Shown here: positions 35,316 to 44,597 of the stretch, piece after piece
Layout: every line of letters begins with the position of its first letter
Numbering within the stretch: position 1 is the stretch's first letter
Assembly (NCBI GenBank): GCA_947175035.1
Contig: CAMWLG010000009.1
Span: forward strand, 1-64,000
Length of the DNA stretch: 64,000 nucleotides
Direction: 5' to 3'
Source of the DNA: an uncultured Lachnospiraceae bacterium
GTDB taxonomy: Bacteria; Bacillota; Clostridia; Lachnospirales; Lachnospiraceae
Position numbers and translations under genes: made by a program
Notes under the pieces: generated by a model
Told to the model about the DNA's origin: nothing
The model's input: only the letters and a program-made list of their open reading frames with translations
The model's database searches: none

Positions 35316-35371
35316 AAAAAAACAGGGCTAAATTCGAGAACGCATTCGCCTAATCTCTGAATTTAGTCCTG
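35316..35371 (-). terminator. terminator of the SDR gene
   Basis: On the minus strand CAGGACTAAATTC and GAATTTAGCCCTG pair with one mismatch around a 23-base loop, followed by seven T. It lies about 110 bases past the SDR stop. The stretch 35372-35481 shows nothing else. Confidence 0.85.
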
Positions 35372-35481
35372 CCATATGATTTTATTTTTGAATTCTTATC
35401 ACTTTACCGCCATGGTGAGTATGCTTACCTCATTCTGCATGCTTACCGTGGTTCACAGCTCACAGCGCAGAAGCCTTGCGC

Positions 35482-36282
35482 TTACGGTCTAAGTCCCATG
35501 CCACCTTCCAATGTGATGGTCTCACCACTCATGAACTTAAAGTCAGGGGAAGCCAGTTGAACACAAGCACGTCCAATCTCCTCTTCCACATCACCATAGT
35601 GTCCCATGGGCGGCATCTTCACATTTGCCTTAAACGCATCGGGATAGGACTGCTCAAATTTCTCCAACTGAGCTGTCCAAGCCAAAGGACATACAATATT
35701 TACATTGATTCCGTCCTTGCCCCATTCTGTAGCAGCCACGCGGGTCAGACCACGAATTCCCTCTTTCGCCGCCGCGTATGCGCACTGTCCAAAGTTGCCG
35801 AAGAGACCTGCTCCTGACGCAAAATTGATCACAGAACCCTTCGTCTTAGCCAAATAAGGATAGCATGCCTTCATATAATAGAAGGTCGCATATAAGCCGG
35901 AGTATATCGCCAGATCAAACTGCTCTGTCGTGTGATCCTCCAAAGTCACGCCGGAAGCAGACGCCTGTGCATTGTTGATCAGCACATGGATATCTCCAAA
36001 AGTATCTATCGCCTGCTTGATCACATTCTGCACCACAGACTCATTGTCCGCACCCGCATTGACATCCGCCTGCACTGTCAGAACCTTGATGCCATACAGT
36101 CTCTCAAGCTCTTCCTTCGCGTCCTCCAACTTCTGTACATTACGTCCGGTGATCACCAGATTTGCACCTTCTTTTGCATATGCAGTAGCGATACCATAAC
36201 CAATAGAACCACATTTCCCATTGCTCAATGTCGCCTTGCCTGCACCGGTAATAATAGCTGTCTTACCTGTTAAAAATCCCAT
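35482..36282 (-). CDS. short-chain dehydrogenase/reductase (SDR)
   Basis: The 266-residue Rossmann enzyme has ITGAGKATLSNGKCGSIGYGIATAYAKEGANLVITGRN at the N-terminus, NNAQAS for the NNAG motif, the catalytic Ser in NFASGAGL and YAAAK as the Tyr-x-x-x-Lys pair. Between TGAG and IGYGIA lies an extra loop of about eight residues, which is longer than in classical SDRs. The substrate is unknown. GGAGGAGGTACAAT precedes ATG. It has its own promoter and terminator. Confidence 0.92.
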   Translation of the reverse strand: MGFLTGKTAIITGAGKATLSNGKCGSIGYGIATAYAKEGANLVITGRNVQKLEDAKEELERLYGIKVLTVQADVNAGADNESVVQNVIKQAIDTFGDIHVLINNAQASASGVTLEDHTTEQFDLAIYSGLYATFYYMKACYPYLAKTKGSVINFASGAGLFGNFGQCAYAAAKEGIRGLTRVAATEWGKDGINVNIVCPLAWTAQLEKFEQSYPDAFKANVKMPPMGHYGDVEEEIGRACVQLASPDFKFMSGETITLEGGMGLRP

Positions 36283-36314
36283 ATTGTACCTCCTCCAAAA
36301 AATTTATCTCGTTT

Positions 36315-36343
36315 AGTATACCACACTCAAAAGGATTTGTCAG
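36315..36343 (-). promoter_or_regulatory. promoter of the SDR gene
   Basis: CTGACA (36338-36343) and TATACT (36315-36320) are 17 bases apart on the minus strand. The -35 box lies inside the end of recX. Confidence 0.7.
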
Positions 36344-36995
36344 GACAATCTTGAAAAAAATCCTCGTCAAAAGTCGCATCCGCTGTATATTCCCGCAAAA
36401 CACGGCGAATACATGCACCAGAAAAGCCCTTGCGCGCCAGAAACGCCGCCTGCTTCTGTGTCTCCGCGTAATCCGCAGTCTCCGGATCATATTTGCGTTT
36501 CTCCAGAAGCTTTCTGATCATTTCCTCCTCATCCTGTGCACCGCCCTGCTCCGCCCATGCCTCCCACGCAGCCTGAATCGTTTCCCTGGAAATGCCCTTT
36601 CTCTGCAAATCCTGCTCAATTCTTCGGTGGCTGCGGCTCTGCTCATGACCGCAAATATATTCCCTGGCATAACGCAGATCGTCCGTGTAGTGAAAGGAAG
36701 CCACATAGTCAAGAGCATCCTCGATGATTGAATCAGGATAATGCCCCTGTTCCAGCTTGGCTCTAAGCTGGGCGGTGGTATACTCCCTGCCCTTTAGAAG
36801 ATTCATCGCCCTCAGCTTGGCACGTTTCGGCAAAATCTCTGACATAATCGCATGATATGTCTCCTTCGAGAGCTCCTCCCCCTCCCGTATCCGGTAGCGC
36901 CGAAGCTCCCCCTTGTACAAGACAAAGGCAAACTCCCTGTCAATATAAACCCTGCTTCGTGATTTTGTCAGTTCTTCAATCTGTGTGATCTGCAT
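36327..36995 (-). CDS. recX: regulatory protein RecX
   Basis: The 222-residue protein has three-helix RecX repeats: LRAMNLLKGREYTTAQLRAKLEQGHYPDSIIEDALDYVASFHYTDDLRYAREYI, then HRRIEQDLQRKGISRETIQAAW and a third repeat ending FSGACIRRVLREY. RecX binds RecA filaments and limits them. The ATG overlaps the recA stop by one base (TAATG), so the two are translationally coupled. Confidence 0.93.
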   Translation of the reverse strand: MQITQIEELTKSRSRVYIDREFAFVLYKGELRRYRIREGEELSKETYHAIMSEILPKRAKLRAMNLLKGREYTTAQLRAKLEQGHYPDSIIEDALDYVASFHYTDDLRYAREYICGHEQSRSHRRIEQDLQRKGISRETIQAAWEAWAEQGGAQDEEEMIRKLLEKRKYDPETADYAETQKQAAFLARKGFSGACIRRVLREYTADATFDEDFFQDCPDKSF

Positions 36996-38110
36996 TACGC
37001 TTCATCCTGACCCTTTTTCGTTCCGCGGGTCTCCGCCTTCACGGTATCCGTTTTCTCTTTACCGGATTTCTCCGCGCCGGAATTTCCCGCTTCAGATGTG
37101 CTGTCCTCCTTGTTGCCATCCAGTCCAAAATGCGCCCTCACCTTTGCGGTGACCTCCTCACACACAGCCGGATTGTCCTTCAAATACTGTTTGGCATTCT
37201 CGCGCCCCTGGCCGATCTTATTCCCCTCGTAAGCATACCACGCACCGGACTTCACAATCACGTCAATGGAGGCAGCCAGATCCAGAATATCTCCCACCAT
37301 GGAGATTCCCTCTCCAAACATAATATCAAACTCTGCCTCCTTGAAGGGAGGTGCAATCTTATTCTTGACCACCTTCACACGGGTTCGGTTGCCAATGACC
37401 TCGCCGCCCTGTTTCAAAGATTCAATGCGGCGCACATCCAAACGCACGGAAGAATAGAATTTCAGCGCCCGCCCGCCGGTTGTGGTCTCGGGATTCCCGA
37501 ACATCACACCGATCTTCTCACGCAATTGGTTGATAAATACTACAGTACAATTGGACTTGCTGATGATCGCTGTCAGCTTGCGCAGCGCCTGGGACATCAA
37601 ACGCGCCTGCAGACCCACATGGCTGTCCCCCATATCTCCGTCGATCTCCGCTTTAGGCACCAATGCCGCCACCGAGTCAACCACCACGATATCGATCGCC
37701 CCGGAGCGCACCATGGTCTCCGCGATCTCCATAGCCTGTTCTCCGTTATCCGGTTGGGAGATGTAGAGATTGTCGATATCCACACCGATATTCTTGGCAT
37801 ATACAGGGTCAAGTGCATGCTCAGCGTCTATGAAGCCTGCGATCCCGCCTCTCTTTTGCACCTCGGCAATCATGTGCAGTGTCACCGTCGTCTTACCACT
37901 GGACTCCGGCCCATAGATCTCCACGATTCTCCCCTTAGGGATACCCCCCAGTCCCAGTGCAATATCCAGGCTAAGCGATCCTGTTGGAATCGTCTCCACA
38001 TTCATCTGGGCGGAAGGATCACCCAACTTCATCACGGTTCCCTTGCCGTACTGCTTCTCCAACTGACTGATCGCCGCTTCCAGCGCTTTAAGCTTTTCTT
38101 CTTTTTCCAT
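36995..38110 (-). CDS. recA: recombinase RecA
   Basis: The 371-residue protein has Walker [51 protein letters not shown], and [27 protein letters not shown]. It forms filaments on single-stranded DNA for recombination and LexA self-cleavage. The C-terminal tail is charged ([23 protein letters not shown]). AAAGGAGATTAAGAT precedes ATG. Its promoter carries two LexA-type boxes. Downstream recX overlaps its stop. Confidence 0.98.
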   Translation of the reverse strand: MEKEEKLKALEAAISQLEKQYGKGTVMKLGDPSAQMNVETIPTGSLSLDIALGLGGIPKGRIVEIYGPESSGKTTVTLHMIAEVQKRGGIAGFIDAEHALDPVYAKNIGVDIDNLYISQPDNGEQAMEIAETMVRSGAIDIVVVDSVAALVPKAEIDGDMGDSHVGLQARLMSQALRKLTAIISKSNCTVVFINQLREKIGVMFGNPETTTGGRALKFYSSVRLDVRRIESLKQGGEVIGNRTRVKVVKNKIAPPFKEAEFDIMFGEGISMVGDILDLAASIDVIVKSGAWYAYEGNKIGQGRENAKQYLKDNPAVCEEVTAKVRAHFGLDGNKEDSTSEAGNSGAEKSGKEKTDTVKAETRGTKKGQDEA

Positions 38111-38132
38111 ATCTTAATCTCCTTTTCTCAAG

Positions 38133-38186
38133 GAACAAATGTTCTTATTTATTCATTAGAATAAAACATTTGTTCGATTTTGTCAA
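38133..38186 (-). promoter_or_regulatory. recA promoter with two LexA (SOS) boxes
   Basis: TTGACA (38181-38186) and TATTCT (38158-38163) are 17 bases apart. CGAACAAATGTTTT (38163-38176) lies in the spacer and GAACAAATGTTC (38133-38144) lies downstream; both resemble the Gram-positive LexA site CGAAC-N4-GTTCG. This points to SOS induction of recA-recX. No other feature was found between 38187 and 38404. Confidence 0.85.
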
Positions 38187-38404
38187 CTGCTTTTTTATTT
38201 CTTTAAAAATAATAGCACAATTAAAGTCCATTAAAATTCCCTCAAAGGCATCCCTCCCAATATTTAAATTTGAAAGTCATGATTAATTTGGTGTTTTCGG
38301 CGAAAAGCCAAGATAATAAAGATATGTCACCAACTGAATTAACCATATCACATTCCTTTGAGTTTTGCAAGCATAATATTGCTTAGCATAATCATGCTTG
38401 AACC

Positions 38405-38929
38405 CTATTCCACGTGCAGCAGCACGACCTCCCCGCCTAGCAGCGAGGCGCGCACATCTATCAACCTTTGATTCTCCGAACCCCGAAAAGCCAGTCGGAG
38501 GTTCTTTTGTTCTTCCACAAAAGCCCCGTCCACCAACACGTCAATCAGCCCCAACATTGCCGAGACGGTCTCGTCCCCCTGGGCTATCCTCGGCAACAGC
38601 TCTCTCTCGTAATCATTTCCCGTGTAACACCAGATATCCTTGTCCGGAAAAGCCGACCGCACCGCCTGCAATATCTCCAGCACCACGCCACAGTTGGCGG
38701 GCTCAAAAGGCTCCCCGCCAAGCACGGAAAACCCTCTGATATAATCCGGTGCAAGCGCCGCAAGCACCTCCGACAGCGCCTGCGCATCCCATGTTTGTCC
38801 ATACTGAAAATCCCATGCCTCCCTGTTAAAACATCCCCTGCACTCCCTGGTGCAGCCGCTGACAAAGAGGGAGACCCTGATGCCTGGCCCGTTTGCCACA
38901 TCCGTCTTTTTGATTTTTGCATAATTCAT
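38405..38929 (-). CDS. nrdG: anaerobic ribonucleotide reductase activating protein
   Basis: The 174-residue radical SAM enzyme has the cluster motif CTRECRGC (C-x3-C-x2-C) and GFSVLGGEPFEPANC. It makes the glycyl radical in NrdD. It overlaps nrdD by four bases, which implies coupled translation. Confidence 0.95.
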   Translation of the reverse strand: MNYAKIKKTDVANGPGIRVSLFVSGCTRECRGCFNREAWDFQYGQTWDAQALSEVLAALAPDYIRGFSVLGGEPFEPANCGVVLEILQAVRSAFPDKDIWCYTGNDYERELLPRIAQGDETVSAMLGLIDVLVDGAFVEEQKNLRLAFRGSENQRLIDVRASLLGGEVVLLHVE

Positions 38930-41061
38930 AGATGCAATACCCTCGACTTAATCTCCATCGTTTTACCCGCATTCCAGAAGTTCTCCCCGAGATACCCGCA
39001 GGTGCGCCTGATGACATTCATCTTGGCATGATCCTTGTTATGGCATTGGGGGCATTCCCACTCGTTATTCCCGTTCACCTGAATCTCACCGTCATAACCA
39101 CACACATGGCAGTAGTCAGATTTCGTGTTGAACTCCCCATACTGGATATTGTCATAAATATATTTGATCAACTCCTCAAGAGCCTCTGTATTGTGCATTA
39201 GATTGGGAATCTCCACATAGGAGATCGCGCCGCCCAGGGACTTGTGCTGGAACTCGCTCTCGAAAGAAAATTTCGTGAAAGCATCCATCTCCTCCCGCAC
39301 ATCCACATGATAAGAATTGGTATAATACCCCTTGTCCGTCACATTCTCAATCTCACCGAATTTCTCCCTGTCGATCCTGGCAAAACGATAACACAGGGAC
39401 TCCGCAGGGGTTCCATAGAGCGAGAACCCGATACCAGTCTCCTCTTTCCACCTCGCCGCGGCATCTTTCATATAATCCATAACCCGCAGGGCAAACTCTT
39501 TTCCCCCGGGGGCGGTGTGACTGCAGCCCTTCATGAGCCAGGTCAGCTCGTACAGACCGATATATCCCAAAGACATGGTAGAATATCCGCCAAGAAGATA
39601 TTTGTCTATCTTCTCACCCTTTTTCAGTCTGGCAATGGCGCCGTACTGCCAATGGATGGGACTCACATCAGAGGAAATGCCCAAGAGCGCCTTGTGCCTG
39701 CACATCAATGCCTCATAACACAGATCCAGCCGCTCATCCAAGAGTCGCCAGAACGCATCCTCGTCCCCCTTTGCCAAAATGCCAATCTGTGGAAGATTCA
39801 GGCTCACCACCCCTTGGTTAAAGCGTCCCTCCCACTTATAATTCCCGTTTTCATCCTTCCAGGGAGAGAGAAACGACCTGCAGCCCATACAGGAAAATAC
39901 ATTGCCCTCGTAATTCTCCCGCATCTTCTTGGCGGAGATATAGTCGGGGTACATCCTCTTGGCGGAGCACCTCGCCGCCAGCCTGGTGACATAGTCATAC
40001 TTGCCGCCCTTTAGACAATTATTCTCATCCAACACATACACCAGCTTCGGAAAAGCAGGTGTCACATACACCCCTTTTTCATTCTTGGTGCCCTGAATAC
40101 GCTGCTGCAAAATCTCCTCTATGATCATGACTGTCTCGTCGATATAGGGGTCACTCTCATCTATATGCAAAAACAAAGTCACAAAAGGCGATTGGCCGTT
40201 GGTGGTCATCAAAGTGTTGATCTGGTACTGAATCGTCTGCACTCCCGCCCGCAGCTCGTCCCGCAGGCGCAGTTCCACGATCCGGCGTTTCTGCTCCCCG
40301 TCCAGGGAGTCCCCAAATTCCTGTTCCAGCTGCCCCGCAAATTTATCCCTGCTCTTGCTCAGATATTTGCCCAAATGCTTGATATTCACGGACTGTCCGC
40401 CGTATTGATTACTGGCGACGGCGGCGATAATCTGGGTCGTGATGGTACATGCCACCTGAAAGCTCTTTGGGGATTCAATCATTTTCCCGTTGATGGAAGT
40501 GCCATTGTCCAACATATCCTGAATATTAATCAGACAACAATTAAAAATAGGCTGGATAAAGTAGTCCGCGTCATGAAAATGCAGCACACCATTGTCATGG
40601 GCAAGCGCGATATGCTCGGGCAGGAGCAGTCGCCTGGTCACATCCCTGGACACCTCGCCCGCGATGTAATCCCTCTGGGTGGAAGCCAGTCTGGTATTCT
40701 TGTTCGAGTTCTCCTCCGCAAGCTCCTTGTTCTCATTGCGTATTAATTTCAAGATCGACTCATCCGTGGTGTTGGACTTGCGCAGCAGGCTTCTCTGGTA
40801 GCGATAAACAATATATTTCTTCGCCAGCTTATACTTATTCTTCTGCACCAGTCTCGCCTCTATCATATCCTGAACATGCTCCACGGTCAGAGCGTCTGCA
40901 TCCTCCGCACGCACCTCGTCAAGGATCTCATTGATCAACGTCTCGTCCGCGCGATACTGCTCCTCCACCTCGTTGTTGGCCTTACGGATGGCTGAGATGA
41001 TCTTGTCCTCCTCATAGGGCACAATGCGCCCGTCACGTTTCTGAATCTTTGTTATACTCAT
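38926..41061 (-). CDS. nrdD: anaerobic ribonucleoside-triphosphate reductase
   Basis: The 711-residue product has an N-terminal ATP-cone (SITKIQKRDGRIVPYEEDKIISAIRKANNEVE), the large barrel with MYPDYISAKKMRENYEGNVFSCMGCRSFLSPW, a Cys4 zinc site (CHVCGYDGEIQVNGNNEWECPQC) and the glycyl radical motif RRTCGYLGENFWNAGKTMEI. It reduces ribonucleotides without oxygen. The start at 41061 is a choice; no strong ribosome binding site is seen, and the TTG of the ORF track at 41097 is less likely. It is followed by nrdG. Confidence 0.95.
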   Translation of the reverse strand: MSITKIQKRDGRIVPYEEDKIISAIRKANNEVEEQYRADETLINEILDEVRAEDADALTVEHVQDMIEARLVQKNKYKLAKKYIVYRYQRSLLRKSNTTDESILKLIRNENKELAEENSNKNTRLASTQRDYIAGEVSRDVTRRLLLPEHIALAHDNGVLHFHDADYFIQPIFNCCLINIQDMLDNGTSINGKMIESPKSFQVACTITTQIIAAVASNQYGGQSVNIKHLGKYLSKSRDKFAGQLEQEFGDSLDGEQKRRIVELRLRDELRAGVQTIQYQINTLMTTNGQSPFVTLFLHIDESDPYIDETVMIIEEILQQRIQGTKNEKGVYVTPAFPKLVYVLDENNCLKGGKYDYVTRLAARCSAKRMYPDYISAKKMRENYEGNVFSCMGCRSFLSPWKDENGNYKWEGRFNQGVVSLNLPQIGILAKGDEDAFWRLLDERLDLCYEALMCRHKALLGISSDVSPIHWQYGAIARLKKGEKIDKYLLGGYSTMSLGYIGLYELTWLMKGCSHTAPGGKEFALRVMDYMKDAAARWKEETGIGFSLYGTPAESLCYRFARIDREKFGEIENVTDKGYYTNSYHVDVREEMDAFTKFSFESEFQHKSLGGAISYVEIPNLMHNTEALEELIKYIYDNIQYGEFNTKSDYCHVCGYDGEIQVNGNNEWECPQCHNKDHAKMNVIRRTCGYLGENFWNAGKTMEIKSRVLHL

Positions 41062-41140
41062 TCTTATACCCATCTGCGCGTTGCGACACGCACTCAAAAC
41101 AATAGTTGAATACGCATTTTATTCAACCTTTACTCTCGCA

Positions 41141-41217
41141 CTATATTTTGTACACATATCCACTTTTGTATCAATATGTTGTATTTCTATTATACTTTGC
41201 CTTGGAGTAAAAAACAA
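41141..41217 (-). promoter_or_regulatory. nrdD promoter with two NrdR-like boxes 31 bp apart
   Basis: TTGTTT (41212-41217) and TATAAT (41189-41194) are 17 bases apart on the minus strand. Downstream of the -10 box lie two boxes read on the plus strand, CAATATGTTGT (41172-41182) and CTATATTTTGT (41141-41151). Both fit the core CWATATNTWGT of known NrdR sites and are 31 bp apart, about three helical turns. Confidence 0.75.
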
Positions 41218-41218
41218 G

Positions 41219-41266
41219 TACAAAATAACAGTGGTTCAAATCGGACACACCCGACTTGAACCACTG
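41219..41266 (-). terminator. terminator of the large secreted protein gene
   Basis: CAGTGGTTCAAGTCGG and CCGATTTGAACCACTG form a 16-pair hairpin with one G-T pair around a six-base loop, followed by TTATTTTGT on the minus strand. Confidence 0.88.
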
Positions 41267-41299
41267 CCGTTTTGATCTTTCTTTATGCTATTTTATCTG

Positions 41300-44200
41300 C
41301 TACTTGATCTTAATTGTTACCTTGGACGTGGCATTCTTAATGCGGGAGAGTCCAAAATAATAACTGTATTTCACATAACCTGTGAGACTCTTACCCTTAA
41401 GCTGTTCCTTCTGCGTCTCTGTCACATCCTCTTTGAACCGGATCACCACACTGGTCTCGTTCGTCTCGGGATTCGTGACATAAGCCAGCTCAAAGTATTT
41501 GTTAAAATCATTTGCCTTGCCCCCCTCGTTCGCATTCAACAGTCTGGTGTCAAAATCAGGCACAAATTCACCGGGGGTACATTTCAATTTCACGCTATCC
41601 GTCTGAGCGGTGTTCAGCGTATAGGCGGAAGTGACCTTCACCTTGGACGCCTTGTTCACCTTGACCGTGATGGTCGCCGGCTTGCACATGAGCGTACCGT
41701 TTCTGTAGAATGCCACCTTAAATTGATAACTGCCCGTCTTGAAATCATTGCCCGCCTTCATTTTGAGCTTGAAAGTTCTATGCTCCGGGTCAAAATCACT
41801 CAGGTACAGATTCGGACTGTCTTTGGTGATTCCCGCGATTTTCACTGCGTCATAACTGCCATACTCGTACCGATAAGTCAACTCCTGTTCAGGAATGATC
41901 AGATTGTTATCCTCGTCATATTCCGTGACGTCGTAAATATTGGTGTATTTATTGCTATACAGCTTACCGCTGACCAGTTTGACACCGGGAGAAGCCTCAT
42001 AGGTCTTCTTCCAGTCCTTGTTGGTAAATTTGACTTTCCACATCCTGCTGGAATCCGACTTCAGCCATACTTTTAACTCAGCGGTCTTGGCGGTGGGGGT
42101 GATCAACCAGTAATCCCCGTCCTTTACAAGTTTGCCATCCTTGAGTTCATAATCCCAATCAAACCAATCATTGTTGTAATATCTGACCCCATTGAGTTTT
42201 GCGCCTTGCTGGAATTTGATCACAGCCCCCTTTGGCGCGCTGTAGGTCACAAGTCCGGATTCTCTGGTAATATTGTCCACGCTGAACCCATCGCTGGTAA
42301 TGTCATGAATATAGTAACATGCGGTCGCAAAGGTTGGCATGAGAATCTTTACCTTGAGGGATTTGGACTTCTTCCCTCCATCCTTCGAGGTGGCCTTGAT
42401 CGTGACTGTGCAAGTCTTTCTCACATTTAAGGTCGCCGAATCACCGGAAGCGGACTGGGTGACATAAGCCTTGGCGGTTCCCTTGGCATTGTCCGCGGGC
42501 GTGATGGTAACATATTGATTCATATTGTTGCCGTTTTGATCCAAAACCACAACCTTCGCACCGTTTGCCTTGTCAATTGACACTTTGGTCCCCAGACTGT
42601 TTCCCTGACTGTTTGCCAGATAAATCTTGGTGGGCACCAGCATAGTATCCACAATCTGCACATACGCAGTGGCCGTGGTCTCGTTTCCGGCATAATCTGC
42701 CGCCTTAATAATGATGGCTATGTGATTCTTGCTTGTGTCAGGATCCACATAATACCCTCTCTTGACAGTGACCTTGCCGCTCTTATTCACAGAGATATTG
42801 TCCCTGACCTTATCCACAGGCTCTGTGATCGTGTATCCCGTGGCAGCATCCTTATCCGGCACCGCCGACTTGATCTCATAGCTGAACTTCTGAGTCTTCG
42901 CCTTCTGTCCGTTGTGATAGGAATACCCCACCGGAACGGCGCTGAAGGTAATATTCTTGTTGTTGACCGCCGCCTGTTTAGTGATACCAGCCGTCTCAAT
43001 ATAATAGATGCCCGCTTGGACGGTCAAGGTAAAGGAGGTGTTTGCCTGATACATACTGCCGCCCTGTGGAGTACCCACCACGTCCTCCTCGCCAATCCCA
43101 GCGTAGACCACCACGCTGTACTGTCCGGGCTTTACTGTAGTATCTGCCGACAGATACAGCTCGTCATTGTCATTCTGAAAAGAACAGGTAATCCCGTTGC
43201 AGACACCTCCCCTGCTATCATAAGCGACAGCAGTGAGATCATGGATATAGCTTGCGTTCTTACTGTATTTGACAACTCCTGCCAGCAGATTCTCCTGTCC
43301 TGAATATATCTTCGCGTTCTTCTTCGTGAAACCAAGCTTATCTTCATAATAGAGATTCTTGGTGGAATAAGTTTTGGTGATTGCATTCCCCGCAAGACTG
43401 TTGGGCAGGGATGATGTCACTGCCACATCCTCCCCCGGCACATTTGTCTCTTTGTCAATCAACACCATCCGAACCGTGAATTCATAAGTACATGCCGTAG
43501 AAGCGGACAAATCTCCATTGTTTACCTGTATTGATTTACTTTGAGTGCTCGCCCCCGCCTGCTTGGGAATATAGAAATATTTGGCAAGGGTGCCGGAACC
43601 TGCCGGAACGGTCTCCCCCTCCTTCGGGGCGGCTTTCACTTTGACCTCATAATATACATCCTCTTCCTCCGTGCCGTCGCTCCCATTCTGCACCGTTGTG
43701 AAATTCAATACAATCTCTTTATATCCCTGAGCGCTGCTTGCCAGACTTTTCAGCCTGATGCCCTCCGTGCCTGTAATCTTCGCCTTTCTGGCATCCCCAT
43801 AGATGATCGCATAGTCCGTGTGATCCGGGTCAGCGACAATAAATTCTGTCCCCTCCGTAGCAGTAAAGACATATTTATTCTCACTGTCCAATTCCATCGC
43901 CATATAAACGGCATTGCCCTGCGCGTCCTCCGTATGCATGGCCAACGTGTAACCGGGCTGCGTGACCTCAATGGAAACCTCGCTGCCAAGCTGTGCCATA
44001 CCATCCTCGTCCAGTCCCTCAACGACTGCGCTGCCGCTCACCTTGACCGGAACCACGTCCTTCACCATCGTGAGCCTTATTTTTAAAGGCTCTTTCTCCG
44101 TGGTGGACAACACTCCGGATGTCAGACCATAGTGATAGACCCATTTGCCTGTCACCAGATTCCTGTCACGCTTCTCAAAGACCTTGTCTGCAAGATCATC

Positions 44201-44554
44201 GGGTATCTCCAGCTTGTATCCATAGCGGACAGCCGCTTCAAACACAAACTCCTCCGCTTCCTCCGTGTCGATCCTATAGACCGTAGACGCCGCCACATTC
44301 TCTAAGGGCAGTACTCCCACCGTCTTGGGCACTGTAATCTCAATATCATCCCTACCATCATGAAAAATCACATATTGATAAGAGACTCCCGTCGTGTCCA
44401 TCCCTTCATGGCTTCCCCAAGTCTCCTCCACGGCCACGCCATAGTCCGCGCCGTCCAGTGCCGCCGCTTTTGCCTGAAAATCAGGCAGGGAGCCTGACAG
44501 CATCACTGCCACCAAGGCTCCCGACATATATTGTTTCCATTTACATTTCCGCAT
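41300..44554 (-). CDS. large secreted surface protein with Ig-like/beta domains (1084 aa)
   Basis: The N-terminus MRKCKWKQYMSGALVAVMLSGSLPDFQAKAAA is a signal peptide. The rest is beta-rich, with repeated lines such as GKVTVKRGYYVDPDTSKNHIAIIIKAADYAGNETTATAYVQI and SDSVKLKC-like strands that suggest tandem immunoglobulin or cadherin-type modules. Lys and Thr content is high. There is no sortase motif, S-layer repeat, choline-binding repeat or C-terminal membrane segment. AGCGGGGGTG precedes ATG at 44554. It is 43 bases after the sugar kinase gene. The ligand and function are unknown. Confidence 0.75.
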   Translation of the reverse strand: MRKCKWKQYMSGALVAVMLSGSLPDFQAKAAALDGADYGVAVEETWGSHEGMDTTGVSYQYVIFHDGRDDIEITVPKTVGVLPLENVAASTVYRIDTEEAEEFVFEAAVRYGYKLEIPDDLADKVFEKRDRNLVTGKWVYHYGLTSGVLSTTEKEPLKIRLTMVKDVVPVKVSGSAVVEGLDEDGMAQLGSEVSIEVTQPGYTLAMHTEDAQGNAVYMAMELDSENKYVFTATEGTEFIVADPDHTDYAIIYGDARKAKITGTEGIRLKSLASSAQGYKEIVLNFTTVQNGSDGTEEEDVYYEVKVKAAPKEGETVPAGSGTLAKYFYIPKQAGASTQSKSIQVNNGDLSASTACTYEFTVRMVLIDKETNVPGEDVAVTSSLPNSLAGNAITKTYSTKNLYYEDKLGFTKKNAKIYSGQENLLAGVVKYSKNASYIHDLTAVAYDSRGGVCNGITCSFQNDNDELYLSADTTVKPGQYSVVVYAGIGEEDVVGTPQGGSMYQANTSFTLTVQAGIYYIETAGITKQAAVNNKNITFSAVPVGYSYHNGQKAKTQKFSYEIKSAVPDKDAATGYTITEPVDKVRDNISVNKSGKVTVKRGYYVDPDTSKNHIAIIIKAADYAGNETTATAYVQIVDTMLVPTKIYLANSQGNSLGTKVSIDKANGAKVVVLDQNGNNMNQYVTITPADNAKGTAKAYVTQSASGDSATLNVRKTCTVTIKATSKDGGKKSKSLKVKILMPTFATACYYIHDITSDGFSVDNITRESGLVTYSAPKGAVIKFQQGAKLNGVRYYNNDWFDWDYELKDGKLVKDGDYWLITPTAKTAELKVWLKSDSSRMWKVKFTNKDWKKTYEASPGVKLVSGKLYSNKYTNIYDVTEYDEDNNLIIPEQELTYRYEYGSYDAVKIAGITKDSPNLYLSDFDPEHRTFKLKMKAGNDFKTGSYQFKVAFYRNGTLMCKPATITVKVNKASKVKVTSAYTLNTAQTDSVKLKCTPGEFVPDFDTRLLNANEGGKANDFNKYFELAYVTNPETNETSVVIRFKEDVTETQKEQLKGKSLTGYVKYSYYFGLSRIKNATSKVTIKIK

Positions 44555-44597
44555 AACAACACCCCCGCTTACAGGAATCACTCCACGAGCCGCTCCC

